A stretch of DNA of 52,334 nt from Eubacteriaceae bacterium CHKCI004 (GTDB lineage Bacteria > Bacillota > Clostridia > Lachnospirales > Lachnospiraceae), in contig FCNR01000016.1 in the NCBI GenBank assembly GCA_900016875.1, positions 1 through 52,334 of the forward strand, read 5' to 3'. Both the position numbers and the translations under genes were made by a program. The notes beneath the pieces were generated by a model that had not been told where the DNA came from, ran no database searches, and worked only from the letters and a program-made list of their open reading frames with translations. Of the stretch, positions 35,301-44,400 are shown in pieces (position 1 is the stretch's first letter; each line of letters starts with the position of its first letter).

Positions 35301-37519
35301 AGAAAAAAGGGAAGACAAAGATTACTGCCCGAATCGCCAACGGCAAAAAAGTGACCTGGAAGATTAAGGTGAAAGAATTAAAGGCGAAGAAAATCAGCCT
35401 CAAGAAGAAAGTAACTTTGTATGAAGGCGAGACATTGAAGTTAAAAGCGAAGCTGAAGCCGAAAGGCTCCACAGCTAAAATCAAATGGAAGTCTTCCAAG
35501 AAAAAGGTGGCGTCCGTTTCCAAAAACGGAACGGTAACAGCCCGGAAAAAAGGCAAGGCAGTCATCACCGCTCAATTGCCAAACGGCAAAAAAGCAAAAT
35601 GTAAGGTTACGGTGAAGAAAGCTGTGCCGCAAAGCAGCGATTCGGCTGGCGGCAATAAAAACAATAATAGTGGTAATACCGGTGGTTACAATGGACAGAA
35701 TAATACCGGAGGAAACTCCAACAGCAGCAATACTCCGGGTACGCAGCCGGGCGGCGAGACAGGAAATTCTGGCGGTGGTTCCGGCACATCGGGCGATAGC
35801 CAGTCTCCGGGAGATTCCGGTGGTCAGAATCCGGACGAAGGACAGAATCCGGGTGGAGACAATTCCAACGATGAAAATGTACCGACCAAACTGACTCTTG
35901 CTACAGATAATCTCACATTAAAAGGAAGATGGCAGACCATTACTTTGTCGGCGGAAGAAGAGACAGAAATCCATGTTGGAGATGAGGTTGAGATTACTGC
36001 CGAGCCGGATAGTTTCTATGGAGACAGCCAGATACTGGACGCCGAGATCACAGAAGGCAACGATATGCAGAGGATTCACTGGAGCTCTGCGGACGAAACC
36101 ATTGTGAAGGTATATAACGGCGGACTGGTTCGGGGTGTTCGCACCGGAACGACCACGGTCACGGCGACGACCACCGATGGCACCACGGCAGAGTGTCAGG
36201 TCACAGTGGAAGGCGCAGACTTACAGTGGAAATCCTCCGATACGGAAGTGGCAGAGATTTCTTCTGTGGACAGCGACGACAGGACGGCGCACATTACTGC
36301 CGGGAAGGAAGGTACGGCCGATATTACCGTTTACAGCGGCAGTTATCAATCCACATGCCGTCTGACGGTGTCTGCTGACAGTACAGACCCGGAGGAACCG
36401 ACTGATCCGACAGACAGTACGGAGCCAACAGAACCGACTGATCCGACAGACAGCACGGAGCCGACAGAACCGACCGACCCGACGGACAGCACGGAGCCAA
36501 CAGAACCAACCGATCCGGATGATTCCGAGGACCCGGACAATCCGGACGCGAAGCCAATCTCCACAGCGGAAGACCTGAAAGCTATTGCCAATGATCTGGA
36601 TGGCGATTACATTTTGACAAATGACATAGATATCAGCGGAGAGAACTGGACGCCGATTGGTACGAGAGAAGAACCGTTTAATGGGACATTGGACGGGGAT
36701 GGACATACGATATCGGGGCTTACGATAAAGGAAGATTCTTTCACGACAACAGAAACAGATTATTACAGCAGTTATTGTTATTATGGCCTTTTTGGAATGG
36801 CAAAAAAATCCGGCGATCAAGTGAAGATAAGTCATTTGACTGTACAGGGAAATATTGTTTTAACAGAAGCTGCAGAGGATGAAACGGTTAAGAACCGGGA
36901 TATTTTTGTAGGTGGATTTGTGGGAGATGCAAAGTCAGGGATAGAGTTTGTAGATTGTACCAGTCAGGTGAATATTACCGTGGATATCAAACAGACAGAA
37001 AACAGAAGTACAACAGTGCGAGCCGGAGGGATCACCGGTGGTGGCAGCGAAAATAATGTCCATATATACTTTACAGAATGTTGCAATGAAGGAAATTTAG
37101 ATGTACAGATATATGGCGGGTCCGCATGGGCGATGATCGGCGGATTGCAGGGAGATTCAGGCGTGGATGTCAACTTCTATAATTGTAAAAATAGCGGAAA
37201 GATTCGTGGAAATGGACAGGCATCAGGTGGAGTTAGTGTGTATGCCGGTGGTATTGTGGGAAGATTTTTAGTTTCGCATGAGTTGATTCAATGTGAAAAT
37301 CACGGAAATGTGACTGCCTATGCAGATACGAAAGCAGACGATTCTGTGGTAGGAACTTTTCAAAGTGTCGCAGGAGGAATTATCGGATATTCAGGGAAAA
37401 CAGCGGTGGTGGTTACGGAACCTTTGAATACAGGAACAATTACTGCCATATCGCCGAATCCGATTGTGAAAGTTGCCTCCGGAGAGATTCAGGGAAAAAT
37501 AGTTGGAGACCCATGGTAA
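32333..37519 (+). CDS. Large secreted multidomain protein: helical N domain, LRR_5, Big_2 and GLUG repeats
   Basis: The function is unknown; it is probably an adhesin or surface-binding protein. The 1728-residue protein has a signal peptide (1 to about 27, ending ARAQ). A helix-rich domain (about 45-465) matches no family I recognise. An Ig-like domain follows (466-562), then BspA-type leucine-rich repeats (566-820) with signatures such as VKKIEDYAFYQCTAM. Three Big_2-type domains occupy 832-1096, the last two very Lys-rich; then come a Gly/Asn/Ser-rich linker (1100-1180), another Ig-like region (1186-1346), a PTDSTEPTEP tandem repeat (1355-1402) and GLUG-type beta-helix repeats to the end. 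There is no LPXTG or LysM anchor. The ATG at 32333 follows GGGGAGAGGA; upstream codons overlap the terminator. Confidence 0.85.
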   Translation: MKRILCFILTSILILNTVITPEISARAQNVAGAMSGVGMRATGDKISAASLQDDDEESVSRPAIMRRADRILGLQQYDEYFITDSDAKIYRDNLNEIYPASYLVEEARSRLGYTSLMSVINFANNEDFRSHPEYYYEAALMSLLFEQMNDQSFWDSNEQEVDREMINIAEDLLGTAVGAETDALEELQKLGKNDISDTEYLDALKGLQGLQNAKAVLSTIFGYATDALEVVQYAERLQKIVSLQEEIVNFLEEMKERTNNEHLKTALDEIVAIYREQQEDPDNAINIVVALQTGEMAMSRIMQNSLDALWEGLCVAFPELKVIGLALNIEGFILEQVFSPDAISDAYAKLAAIWELEKVARDAVYYLGLEYSQSCGEVTQESEKLAGVFNAGWDFFTILLDADCQASLLFAKVTYNSGLHSFLESFSGGDNYKQYANQVKLYQNKLSIWKNAICMYMEGLKPENRKVSGVVFPEHEVELDPGETYTLNLEVIPADAKDNYVNYRIVTDDDDSGNEDNYDMVKENNIVRIEGNKLTAISHGTVQIEGIAGDIRSRDVMTVHVTLGGISENGLIFRVDENNEAIITGYTGTASKVEIPSYISNSRTDTIEAMYPVTKVEKFTGQSGKNTTVQEIVLPTSVKKIEDYAFYQCTAMKKINLENVAQIGEYAFGYCSSLEEVTLKQSKTDFTRMEGFAFAYCTSLRKIDLSKILLANIPEGFCYKCTSLKTILWPPNVVRIRYWAFYDCGFEELELPDTIGWLEASAVAECKNLKILVLPNSIVEVDPDPLKFGNADDTVYYVEQYSYIYRRLEQWNNAMGYDFHMEYIKYLTTPKPSYTISVGETLTIPYRKNPVLTGEVITFSSSDPSVAYITSNGVLTGKRPGTVTLSLKSSYGQTFSGCKVTVTAGSGSGTQGNSGNGASSGTGGNGQQAVRTAKTIKKTKKTKNIATGTVGKTLKLKVKMMPSNANEKITWTSSKPKVATVSQDGKVIPKKKGKTKITARIANGKKVTWKIKVKELKAKKISLKKKVTLYEGETLKLKAKLKPKGSTAKIKWKSSKKKVASVSKNGTVTARKKGKAVITAQLPNGKKAKCKVTVKKAVPQSSDSAGGNKNNNSGNTGGYNGQNNTGGNSNSSNTPGTQPGGETGNSGGGSGTSGDSQSPGDSGGQNPDEGQNPGGDNSNDENVPTKLTLATDNLTLKGRWQTITLSAEEETEIHVGDEVEITAEPDSFYGDSQILDAEITEGNDMQRIHWSSADETIVKVYNGGLVRGVRTGTTTVTATTTDGTTAECQVTVEGADLQWKSSDTEVAEISSVDSDDRTAHITAGKEGTADITVYSGSYQSTCRLTVSADSTDPEEPTDPTDSTEPTEPTDPTDSTEPTEPTDPTDSTEPTEPTDPDDSEDPDNPDAKPISTAEDLKAIANDLDGDYILTNDIDISGENWTPIGTREEPFNGTLDGDGHTISGLTIKEDSFTTTETDYYSSYCYYGLFGMAKKSGDQVKISHLTVQGNIVLTEAAEDETVKNRDIFVGGFVGDAKSGIEFVDCTSQVNITVDIKQTENRSTTVRAGGITGGGSENNVHIYFTECCNEGNLDVQIYGGSAWAMIGGLQGDSGVDVNFYNCKNSGKIRGNGQASGGVSVYAGGIVGRFLVSHELIQCENHGNVTAYADTKADDSVVGTFQSVAGGIIGYSGKTAVVVTEPLNTGTITAISPNPIVKVASGEIQGKIVGDPW
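36398..36505 (+). repeat. 36-base tandem repeat encoding PTDPTDSTEPTE
   Basis: Three full copies begin at 36398, 36434 and 36470, with a partial fourth at 36506. Copies differ only at a few, mostly synonymous, positions (for example ACTGAT/ACCGAC). The repeat encodes a Pro/Thr/Glu/Asp spacer before the GLUG domain and is a candidate for length variation between strains. Confidence 0.85.
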
Positions 37520-37569
37520 TAACTTTAATATGTTCCCTGAGTAAATTCACCAGTCAGAATGAATGAAGA

Positions 37570-37666
37570 GGGCGTTGCGAACCGGCGCATCAATACAAAC
37601 CAGAGTGAATAAGTTAGATTATCCTTCTATTGTATTGACGAACGCCGACGCAGCGCCCCTTTTTTG
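37570..37666 (+). terminator. Long imperfect inverted repeat with T-tract after the secreted protein
   Basis: GGGCGTTGCG (37570-37579) pairs with CGCAGCGCCC (37649-37658), then an internal loop, then TCAATACAA pairs with TTGTATTGA. A run of T follows the outer stem. Arms are about 29 bases with a 39-base loop, unusually long for a terminator. Confidence 0.65.
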
Positions 37667-37721
37667 AGTAGAATTATCAATTGAGTGAATGTGTCATATA
37701 GAAAATATATTTCAATCGTCT

Positions 37722-38162
37722 TCACATCTTCCGCTTCAACCCAAGTGTGGCGATTAAAGCCTCCTGCAGAACCCGCGATACATTAATCCCTGCACGTTCT
37801 GCTTCATAGTTCAGCCATCCGGGAAGAGCAACATTGCGCCGTACCGTTTTTGAATCAGTTTTTCGTCTGTATTCAGAAAAATCCACATCCACATAGGTCA
37901 ATATTCCTTTGGAAAAATCAATATCATCTTTAAAAGATTGAACTTTTCCAATGGCGTTTTCCTGAGTAGAGGGAAGCGGGAGTGTTTCACCCTGATCTTC
38001 CAAAGTGATTCCTGCAAGTCCGATAGCATCCCGGGCCATTTCGATGGCATCCGCAAAATCAGCACCTTCCGTAAAGATTTCCATATCTGGGACGCAGACC
38101 AGAAAAGGATGTTCAGAGTCTTCGTGAGTGTTCAGAATAAAAGTTGGATAAACCTGTTTCAT
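37722..38162 (-). CDS. Orphan HicB-family antitoxin-like protein
   Basis: HicB proteins are the antitoxins of HicAB modules; they bind the HicA RNase and act as repressors. In the 146-residue protein the N-terminal half has the degraded RNase H-like HicB fold (YPTFILNTHED, then FLVCVPDMEIFTEGADFADAIEMARDAIGL), and the C terminus is a ribbon-helix-helix-type segment (VRRNVALPGWLNYEAERAGINVSRVLQEAL). No HicA-sized gene is adjacent on either side; the 49 bases upstream hold only a short frame ending at the ATG. It is therefore an orphan or a regulator. AT-rich sequence follows, and it lies between surface-protein genes and cysK. Confidence 0.82.
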   Translation of the reverse strand: MKQVYPTFILNTHEDSEHPFLVCVPDMEIFTEGADFADAIEMARDAIGLAGITLEDQGETLPLPSTQENAIGKVQSFKDDIDFSKGILTYVDVDFSEYRRKTDSKTVRRNVALPGWLNYEAERAGINVSRVLQEALIATLGLKRKM

Positions 38163-38211
38163 TATATGTCGTTGCCGCGTCTGTAGATATCATGATTACC
38201 TTTTTCCAGCC

Positions 38212-38481
38212 TCAATAATCCTCCTCAATCACCTGAAAATCCAGATAATCGAAATCAATCTGCTCAATAAAATTATCCTGATAGAACCGTGTCCGCGCGT
38301 GACGGATAAACTCCTGCTTATTTTTGTCAAGCCACATAGGCTTCTCCAGGTCAAACTCGTAACACGCCTGTTCCAGGCTGTCATAAACTTTGGCGGTTCT
38401 GGACATTTCCATATCATAATTCTCGATGACCGTATCCCGCAGCATACGGTTTTTCTTAAACAGTTTACACCATATTCTCAT
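38212..38481 (-). CDS. Conserved small protein of unknown function
   Basis: This 89-residue protein begins MRIWCKLFKKNRMLRDTV and ends with an acidic EQIDFDYLDFQVIEEDY. It has mixed alpha/beta character, is rich in aromatic and acidic residues, and has no membrane segment. I recall similar short proteins in many Firmicutes, but no function is known to me. AAGGAG lies about 9 bases before the ATG. It is on the same strand as the HicB-like gene, 49 bases upstream of it, so the two may be co-transcribed; a functional link is not established. Confidence 0.75.
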   Translation of the reverse strand: MRIWCKLFKKNRMLRDTVIENYDMEMSRTAKVYDSLEQACYEFDLEKPMWLDKNKQEFIRHARTRFYQDNFIEQIDFDYLDFQVIEEDY

Positions 38482-38615
38482 GAGAAATCTCCTTAATTCG
38501 TAAAATAGTTATTTTGTCTTTCGGCACATTTTCTCCATTATAAAAGAAAAAGAAATCGATTACAATATACCCTCGGGAAAACGTACATTTTACCGGCAAG
38601 TGTCATATAAAAATA

Positions 38616-38645
38616 TTGTCTAACGCTTTAGTTCTGTGCTATAAT
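38616..38645 (+). promoter_or_regulatory. Promoter of cysK
   Basis: TTGTCT (38616-38621) and TATAAT (38640-38645) are 18 bases apart. The leader to the ATG is about 65 bases. No T-box is visible. Confidence 0.6.
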
Positions 38646-38718
38646 CAAGTTTGTTGCATGGTATAAATGATAAATTTTTGACAATATAAAAATGAATCGT
38701 AAAGTGAGAGGAGAAATC

Positions 38719-39621
38719 ATGGTAGTAAAAAATGTTTTAGATATGATCGGCAATACGCCTCTGGTTGATTTGAGTCCAACCATGGGCTGCCAGATTTACG
38801 CCAAGGCGGAATTTTTGAATCTGGGCGGAAGCATCAAGGATCGTGTTGCCAAAAACATGATAGAAGCCGCCGAAAAGGAAGGCAAACTGAAAAAAGGCAT
38901 GACCATTGTGGAGCCGACCTCCGGCAACACGGGAATCGGTCTGGCGCTCTGCGGCGTCCGTATGGGCTATAAAGTAATTATCGTCATGCCGGAAAATATG
39001 AGCGAGGAGCGAAAGAAAATCATTCGCGCTCTTGGCGCGGAACTGGTGCTTACTCCGGCAAAATTAAGTCTTGACGGTTGTGTGGCGGAAGCCAACCGGA
39101 TTGTGTCACAGTCTGATGACTATTTCATGCCGCAGCAGTTTGAAAATCCGCACAACCCGGAGATTCATTATCTGACCACGGCACCGGAGATCTATGAAGC
39201 GCTGAACGGCAAGGTGGACATTTTCGTTTCCGGCCTCGGCAGCGGCGGAACCCTCCAGGGCATCAGCCAGTATCTGAAAGAAAAGAATCCAAATTTGATT
39301 GTCTGTGCCGTGGAGCCAAAAAATGTATCCGCTCTCCTGGGCGACGAGCCGGGACTGCACCAGATACAGGGTATCGGCGACGGATTTATCCCGGCGGTAC
39401 TTGACACTTCTTTGATCGACGAGGTTGTCACCGTCACAGACGACGACGCCATGAACACTACCAGAGAGCTGGCAAAGGTACAGGGACTCCTCTGCGGAAC
39501 CTCCTCCGGCGCCAATATCTGGGCATGTAAGAAGATGGCAGAGAAATACGGCAAGGACAAAGTCATCGCAACCGTTCTGCCGGACAGAATGGAGCGGTAT
39601 TTCAGTACCGGACTTCTGTAA
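38719..39621 (+). CDS. cysK: Cysteine synthase A (O-acetylserine sulfhydrylase)
   Basis: This PLP enzyme makes cysteine from O-acetylserine and sulfide. The 300-residue protein has the PLP lysine K40 in GGSIKDRVA, the substrate loop PTSGNTGIG near residue 73, the glycine-rich phosphate loop GLGSGGTLQG near 175, and GTSSGAN near 260 with the Ser that binds the PLP ring nitrogen. The length is near the usual 300-310. The ATG at 38719 follows GAGAGGAG; an ATG nine codons upstream has no site. No serine acetyltransferase gene is present. It precedes serC by 209 bases, which links serine synthesis to cysteine synthesis. Confidence 0.93.
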   Translation: MVVKNVLDMIGNTPLVDLSPTMGCQIYAKAEFLNLGGSIKDRVAKNMIEAAEKEGKLKKGMTIVEPTSGNTGIGLALCGVRMGYKVIIVMPENMSEERKKIIRALGAELVLTPAKLSLDGCVAEANRIVSQSDDYFMPQQFENPHNPEIHYLTTAPEIYEALNGKVDIFVSGLGSGGTLQGISQYLKEKNPNLIVCAVEPKNVSALLGDEPGLHQIQGIGDGFIPAVLDTSLIDEVVTVTDDDAMNTTRELAKVQGLLCGTSSGANIWACKKMAEKYGKDKVIATVLPDRMERYFSTGLL

Positions 39622-39830
39622 GAAGCCTCTGGCATTATTTTACGAGAAATGCAGGCGGTGTTTTGCAAGAAAACATTTGCCAAACTGCAATATTAGGTAT
39701 ATAATAAGCCGACAGGCACCGGTAGAGAATCCTTTGGTATTATGACCGGTGCTCTCTCATAAACTACAATTTATAGATGTTCACTATTCAACAATCAACA
39801 ATATATAGCAGACACAGGAGGATATGAAAA

Positions 39831-40913
39831 ATGGGAAGAGTATATAACTTTTCAGCAGGCCCGGCAGTTCTGCCGGAAGAGGTATTGCAGGAAGCTGCAG
39901 CAGAAATGATGGATTACAAGGGCAGCGGTATGTCCGTGATGGAAATGAGCCACCGCTCCAAAGAATTCGATACCATCATTAAAGAAGCAGAGCAGGATCT
40001 GAGAGACCTCATGAACATCCCTGACAACTACAAGGTGCTGTTCTTACAAGGAGGCGCTTCTCAGCAGTTCTCCGCCATCCCGATGAACCTGATGAAAAAC
40101 GGCGTTGCCGATTACATCGTAACCGGTCAGTGGGCAAAGAAAGCATACCAGGAAGCCAGCCGCTACGGCAAGGCAGTGAAGATTGCCTCCTCCGAGGACA
40201 AAACATTTTCTTACATTCCGGACTGCTCCGACCTGCCAATCGATGAGGACGCCGATTACGTATATATCTGCGAGAACAATACTATTTACGGAACCAAGTT
40301 CAAAACACTCCCGAACACCAAGGGCAAACCATTGGTAGCCGACGTTTCCTCCTGCTTCCTGTCCGAACCGGTAGACGTTACCAAATACGGTGTCATCTAC
40401 GGCGGCGTTCAGAAAAACATCGGCCCGGCCGGCGTGGTCATCGTCATCATCCGCGAAGATCTGATTCGCGACGATGTCATGGAAGGCACACCGACCATGC
40501 TCAAATACAAAACTCAGGCAGACAACGACTCCCTGTACAACACCCCGCCATGCTACGGCATCTACATCTGCGGCAAAGTCTTCAAATGGCTTAAAAAACA
40601 GGGCGGTCTTGCAGCCATGAAAGAATACAACGAGAAAAAAGCGAAGATTCTCTACGACTTCCTCGACCAGAGCAAACTCTTTAAAGGAACCGTCGTAAAA
40701 GAAGACCGCTCTCTCATGAACGTCCCATTCGTTACCGGTGACAAAGACATGGACGCCAAATTCATCGCCGAGGCAACAGCCGCAGGCTTCGTGAACCTCA
40801 AAGGCCACAGAACCGTCGGCGGCATGCGCGCATCCATCTACAACGCAATGCCAATCGAAGGCGTACAGAAGCTGGTTGACTTCATGGATAAGTTCGAGAA
40901 AGAAAATGCATAA
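39831..40913 (+). CDS. serC: Phosphoserine aminotransferase
   Basis: SerC transaminates 3-phosphohydroxypyruvate to phosphoserine in serine synthesis, with PLP. In the 360-residue protein, the N terminus FSAGPAVLPEEV is the family signature, QGGASQQFSAIPMNL supplies the phosphate-binding loop, and YGGVQKNIGPAG (near residue 190) holds the PLP lysine. It ends in the conserved RASIYNAMPIEGV segment. AGGAGG is 11 bases before the ATG. Codons become strongly C-ending in the second half of the gene, compatible with high expression. serA and serB are not in the window, at least not adjacent. Confidence 0.95.
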   Translation: MGRVYNFSAGPAVLPEEVLQEAAAEMMDYKGSGMSVMEMSHRSKEFDTIIKEAEQDLRDLMNIPDNYKVLFLQGGASQQFSAIPMNLMKNGVADYIVTGQWAKKAYQEASRYGKAVKIASSEDKTFSYIPDCSDLPIDEDADYVYICENNTIYGTKFKTLPNTKGKPLVADVSSCFLSEPVDVTKYGVIYGGVQKNIGPAGVVIVIIREDLIRDDVMEGTPTMLKYKTQADNDSLYNTPPCYGIYICGKVFKWLKKQGGLAAMKEYNEKKAKILYDFLDQSKLFKGTVVKEDRSLMNVPFVTGDKDMDAKFIAEATAAGFVNLKGHRTVGGMRASIYNAMPIEGVQKLVDFMDKFEKENA

Positions 40914-41474
40914 ACCTGTAACGGTCGAAAGCACTGCAGCGTTTGTTCTGAACAGCCGCCAGTTCGCAGAGCAAAGTATACAGTAAAACAAAATAAAATA
41001 ATATAATCACAGACAGGCAGAACTCCAGGCAGCGCTTACAATTCAATGCGCGCCGCGGGGAGCTGCCTGTTTTTTATATCTATTTCCCTAATATTTGTCT
41101 AATTCCCAAACATTTCTCACCTAAGATATTTTCCGGAGCATATCAGCGTCACCTTCCTTCACCATGGGTCTTTCAGTAATCCTTGATTGGTAAGAGGTGG
41201 AAAATGAGCTCTTGGTTATAAATGCAAATTATGTTTCAAAAATTGTTTTTTATAAATAATATATACAATTACAGAGAAAAGATGTTATAATTAATACGCA
41301 ATATATAAAACGAAATGCTTGCGTGTTTAATGTGATAGTCAATATTACTATATATATTTGAATAAACAGCAGGCATGGCAGCAAGTTGACCTGGTAATCT
41401 GATCAGATCATGAGGGCACAGTCACATGATTTTTGATTGGACAGCCATACAATCAAGACAATTGGAGGGAGAAT
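40914..41474. other. Intergenic region with terminator and possible promoter
   Basis: No gene is seen. The serC terminator lies at 41011-41076. TATAAT at 41286-41291 is a possible -10 box for the following surface protein, without a good -35 box. A TCTGATCAGA palindrome (41397-41406) lies about 70 bases before the start codon and could be an operator. Confidence 0.5.
41011..41076 (+). terminator. Terminator after serC
   Basis: ACAGGCAG pairs with CTGCCTGT, then six T; the loop holds CTCC/GGGG and GCGC/GCGC pairs, making a long branched stem. Confidence 0.75.
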
Positions 41475-44400
41475 ATGAGAGGAAAGGAAACATTGTGGAA
41501 ACAAACAACGAAGCTTCCGCTACTTATACTGTTTATGGCAGTATTTTTGTGGGGAGGGGTACTACGAGTAAATGCGGCGGACGCATTCACCGGAGAGGCA
41601 ACGCAGCTGCCGACGATAACAATTACGCCGTATATTGATAATGAAGAATATACATGGCAGTATCTGCCGTTGGAGATCGACAGTAAACATACTTTGTCGG
41701 TGGTGGCTGTAGCCTCAGATGGGAGCACGCCAACATATGTGTGGAAGGATAAAGATGGAAATCCGATAGAAAAAGAATCTACAAATGCGCTGGAGATAAC
41801 AAAAGGAATAGGGAATGAGAGTTATTCCGTAGAGGTAACAACGGAGAGCGGAGGATTTGAATTTTTTTCTTTTTTCTTGAATCCGGAAGAAACGCTGCAG
41901 GTGACGCAGTGGATTGGCGAGGAGCAAACAACTTCAGTTTCCTGTCAGCCGGGGCAATCTGTTACGCTTGAGGTAGATGCTAATAGTACATATGATAATA
42001 ATAATATTAAATATCAGTGGTATGCTGAAGATTTAGGCCATCCTATAAAACATGCCAAAGAGTCGAAATATACGCTACAAAAACACAATAAAGGACGAGA
42101 AATCTATTACTGTGAAATTAATGATGGAAATTATATATTTGTGGCTTATTTTGAGGTGCGTTTGAAGGATACGTTGTCGGTAATGCAGTATGTGAATGGA
42201 TCTCCTTACTATGAATTTACAACCATGGAATGTGAGGAGAATGAAGTATGTCACCTGGAAGTGAGCGCAACTAGTACTATAGAGGGCGCGGATATAAAAT
42301 ATCAATGGTCTTATTCTGGTTTGGACGGATCTCATGATTTAGATGGTGACGGGCCAACCTATGATTTTAAGGTAGAGGAAGGAGAGTGGCAGGTAAAGTG
42401 TTTAATTGATGATGGGAATGATAGCATGTCATACTCATTCCGGTTAAGGACGGAAAATAGTTTATCTGGAGAGCAATATATCAATGATCGAAAAGGCTCT
42501 TATGGAAGATTTGTGAGAGGGGAACCCATCGAGATGGAAGTGCGAGTCAATTCATCATTAAATGATACTCTGACCTATCAATGGTATCAGGGCTACTGGT
42601 GTGATGATAGTACTATAATGAATGGCGAGCAAAATTCAAGCTTGAACATTGAGAAAGGAGAGGATACGGAAAGTCAGTATATTTGTAAAGTCAGTGATGG
42701 CGTATTTACAAGAGAATACAGATTTAATATTAGTTCAATCAATACACTGCGTTTGACGGGCTATATTAATGATTATGTGGACAATGACGATATGTATTAT
42801 TTTGCGCCAGAAGAAGTAGTGACACTGAGAGTAACTGCAAATTCCAGTTATGAAAATGAGCAATTGGAGTATCAGTGGTGTGAAGAAACGGAAGAGGGTA
42901 GTATTAATCTGACGCCGGAAGATGGCAGTCCTAATGTTTGTAAAGTGATAAAGGGAGAGGGAACAGATTATTATAGATGTTTGGTCAGTGATGGGAACAC
43001 ACAGGGAGTGTACTATTTTAATCTGTATGAAGAAAAGGATGGTGGAACCTTTATCTGTATTCCGTATATAGATGGGGTGAGATATGATAGTGGCATGGGC
43101 GAAGAACAGTATGTATATAAATATGACTGTAAGATTGGGCAGACATTGACACTTCGGGCTGAGGTATTGGCCGGAGGAGAAGATGCGATTTCTCGCCAAT
43201 GGGAAGTTTATGATGATCAGAATGGATGGACATCTTTGGGAGAAAAAGAGGAAACCATCACTGTGAAAATAGATAGCAATTCTACAAAAGAATATCGTTG
43301 TAAAGTTACTTGTGGCAATAAAACAGGCGAATTGTATTATAATTTGACTGCTCAGGATACCGAAGAGCCAGGAGATAATGGAGAACTGCAGGTGATTTCG
43401 TATGTTAATGGAAAGCAATCTTCCGAAATCGAAGGAAAAATTGGAGAAAAGGTAAATTTGTCTTTAGAAGTTATAAATGCCCCGGAAAATATTACATATC
43501 AATGGTATAAAAAAGAAGATATGGATACAGCGGATGTAATATTAAAAGGTGAGACAGACACGAAATATATACATACGATTCAGAAGGGAATTGGTTCTAT
43601 ATCCTGTGGTATATATTCAAATGGCAAACAGATTTATTCGATGATATTTGATGTGAGAGTTGCTGAGGAGAGTCAGAATACCCTGACTGTGAAAGAATAC
43701 TCTATCAACGGTCAGCCAACGAATAAATTGGAATGTAAACCAGGACAGGAGGTTACTCTCAAAGTAAATGCCACCTCGACAACAGGTAATGATATTTCAT
43801 ACACATGGTATAGAGAAGGTGGAGTGAAACTGGGAGGAGGGGATTCGTATACTTTCAGCCAGACTCAGTACCAGAATATTTACTGTTTGATATCTGATGG
43901 TGTATCGGATGTATACCAGTGGTTTGAGCTGGATATAGATTATTATGATTGGTTTGTCTCACAATACATAGACGGAGAAAAAACGAATGAGGCAATACGT
44001 AAAGAAGGTACTCCTGTAAAACTGGAAGTTAAGGCTGACGGAGAAAATGCAGATAAATTGACCTACCAGTGGTTCAATAATAAAAATAACATATTGGGTA
44101 CGGAATCTGATTTATCGGTGGAAACCGGAGCTAAAGAGGAAACATATAAATGTAAAGTCAGTGATGGCTATCAAACAGAAGTGTATTGGTTTTACCTGAA
44201 ACCGGAAGGCGATATTATAGTAACGCCGAGAATTAATGGGGAGAAAGCGGATGAAATTACACTTGATGTAGGTGATACAGCGGAATTAAAAGTAGATGTC
44301 AGTGGAACAACAGACGGAATCACTTATCAGTGGTATGTATCTAAGGACGAGTCGGCTTTCAGACCGCTTGGAACATCTGCTGTACAGAGGGTAATAGGAG

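Noticed and set aside
36221-36835. Long open frames opposite the repeat region of the secreted protein
   Set aside because: These are shadows of the biased PTDSTEP repeat and have no ribosome binding site or family features.
38163-38211. Possible HicA remnant before the HicB-like gene
   Set aside because: Only a short frame ending just before the HicB ATG (LEKGNHDIYRRGNDI) is present; it is too short and not clearly HicA-like.
40044-40991. Long minus-strand frame opposite serC
   Set aside because: It mirrors the strongly C-biased third codon positions of serC and has no resemblance to a known protein.
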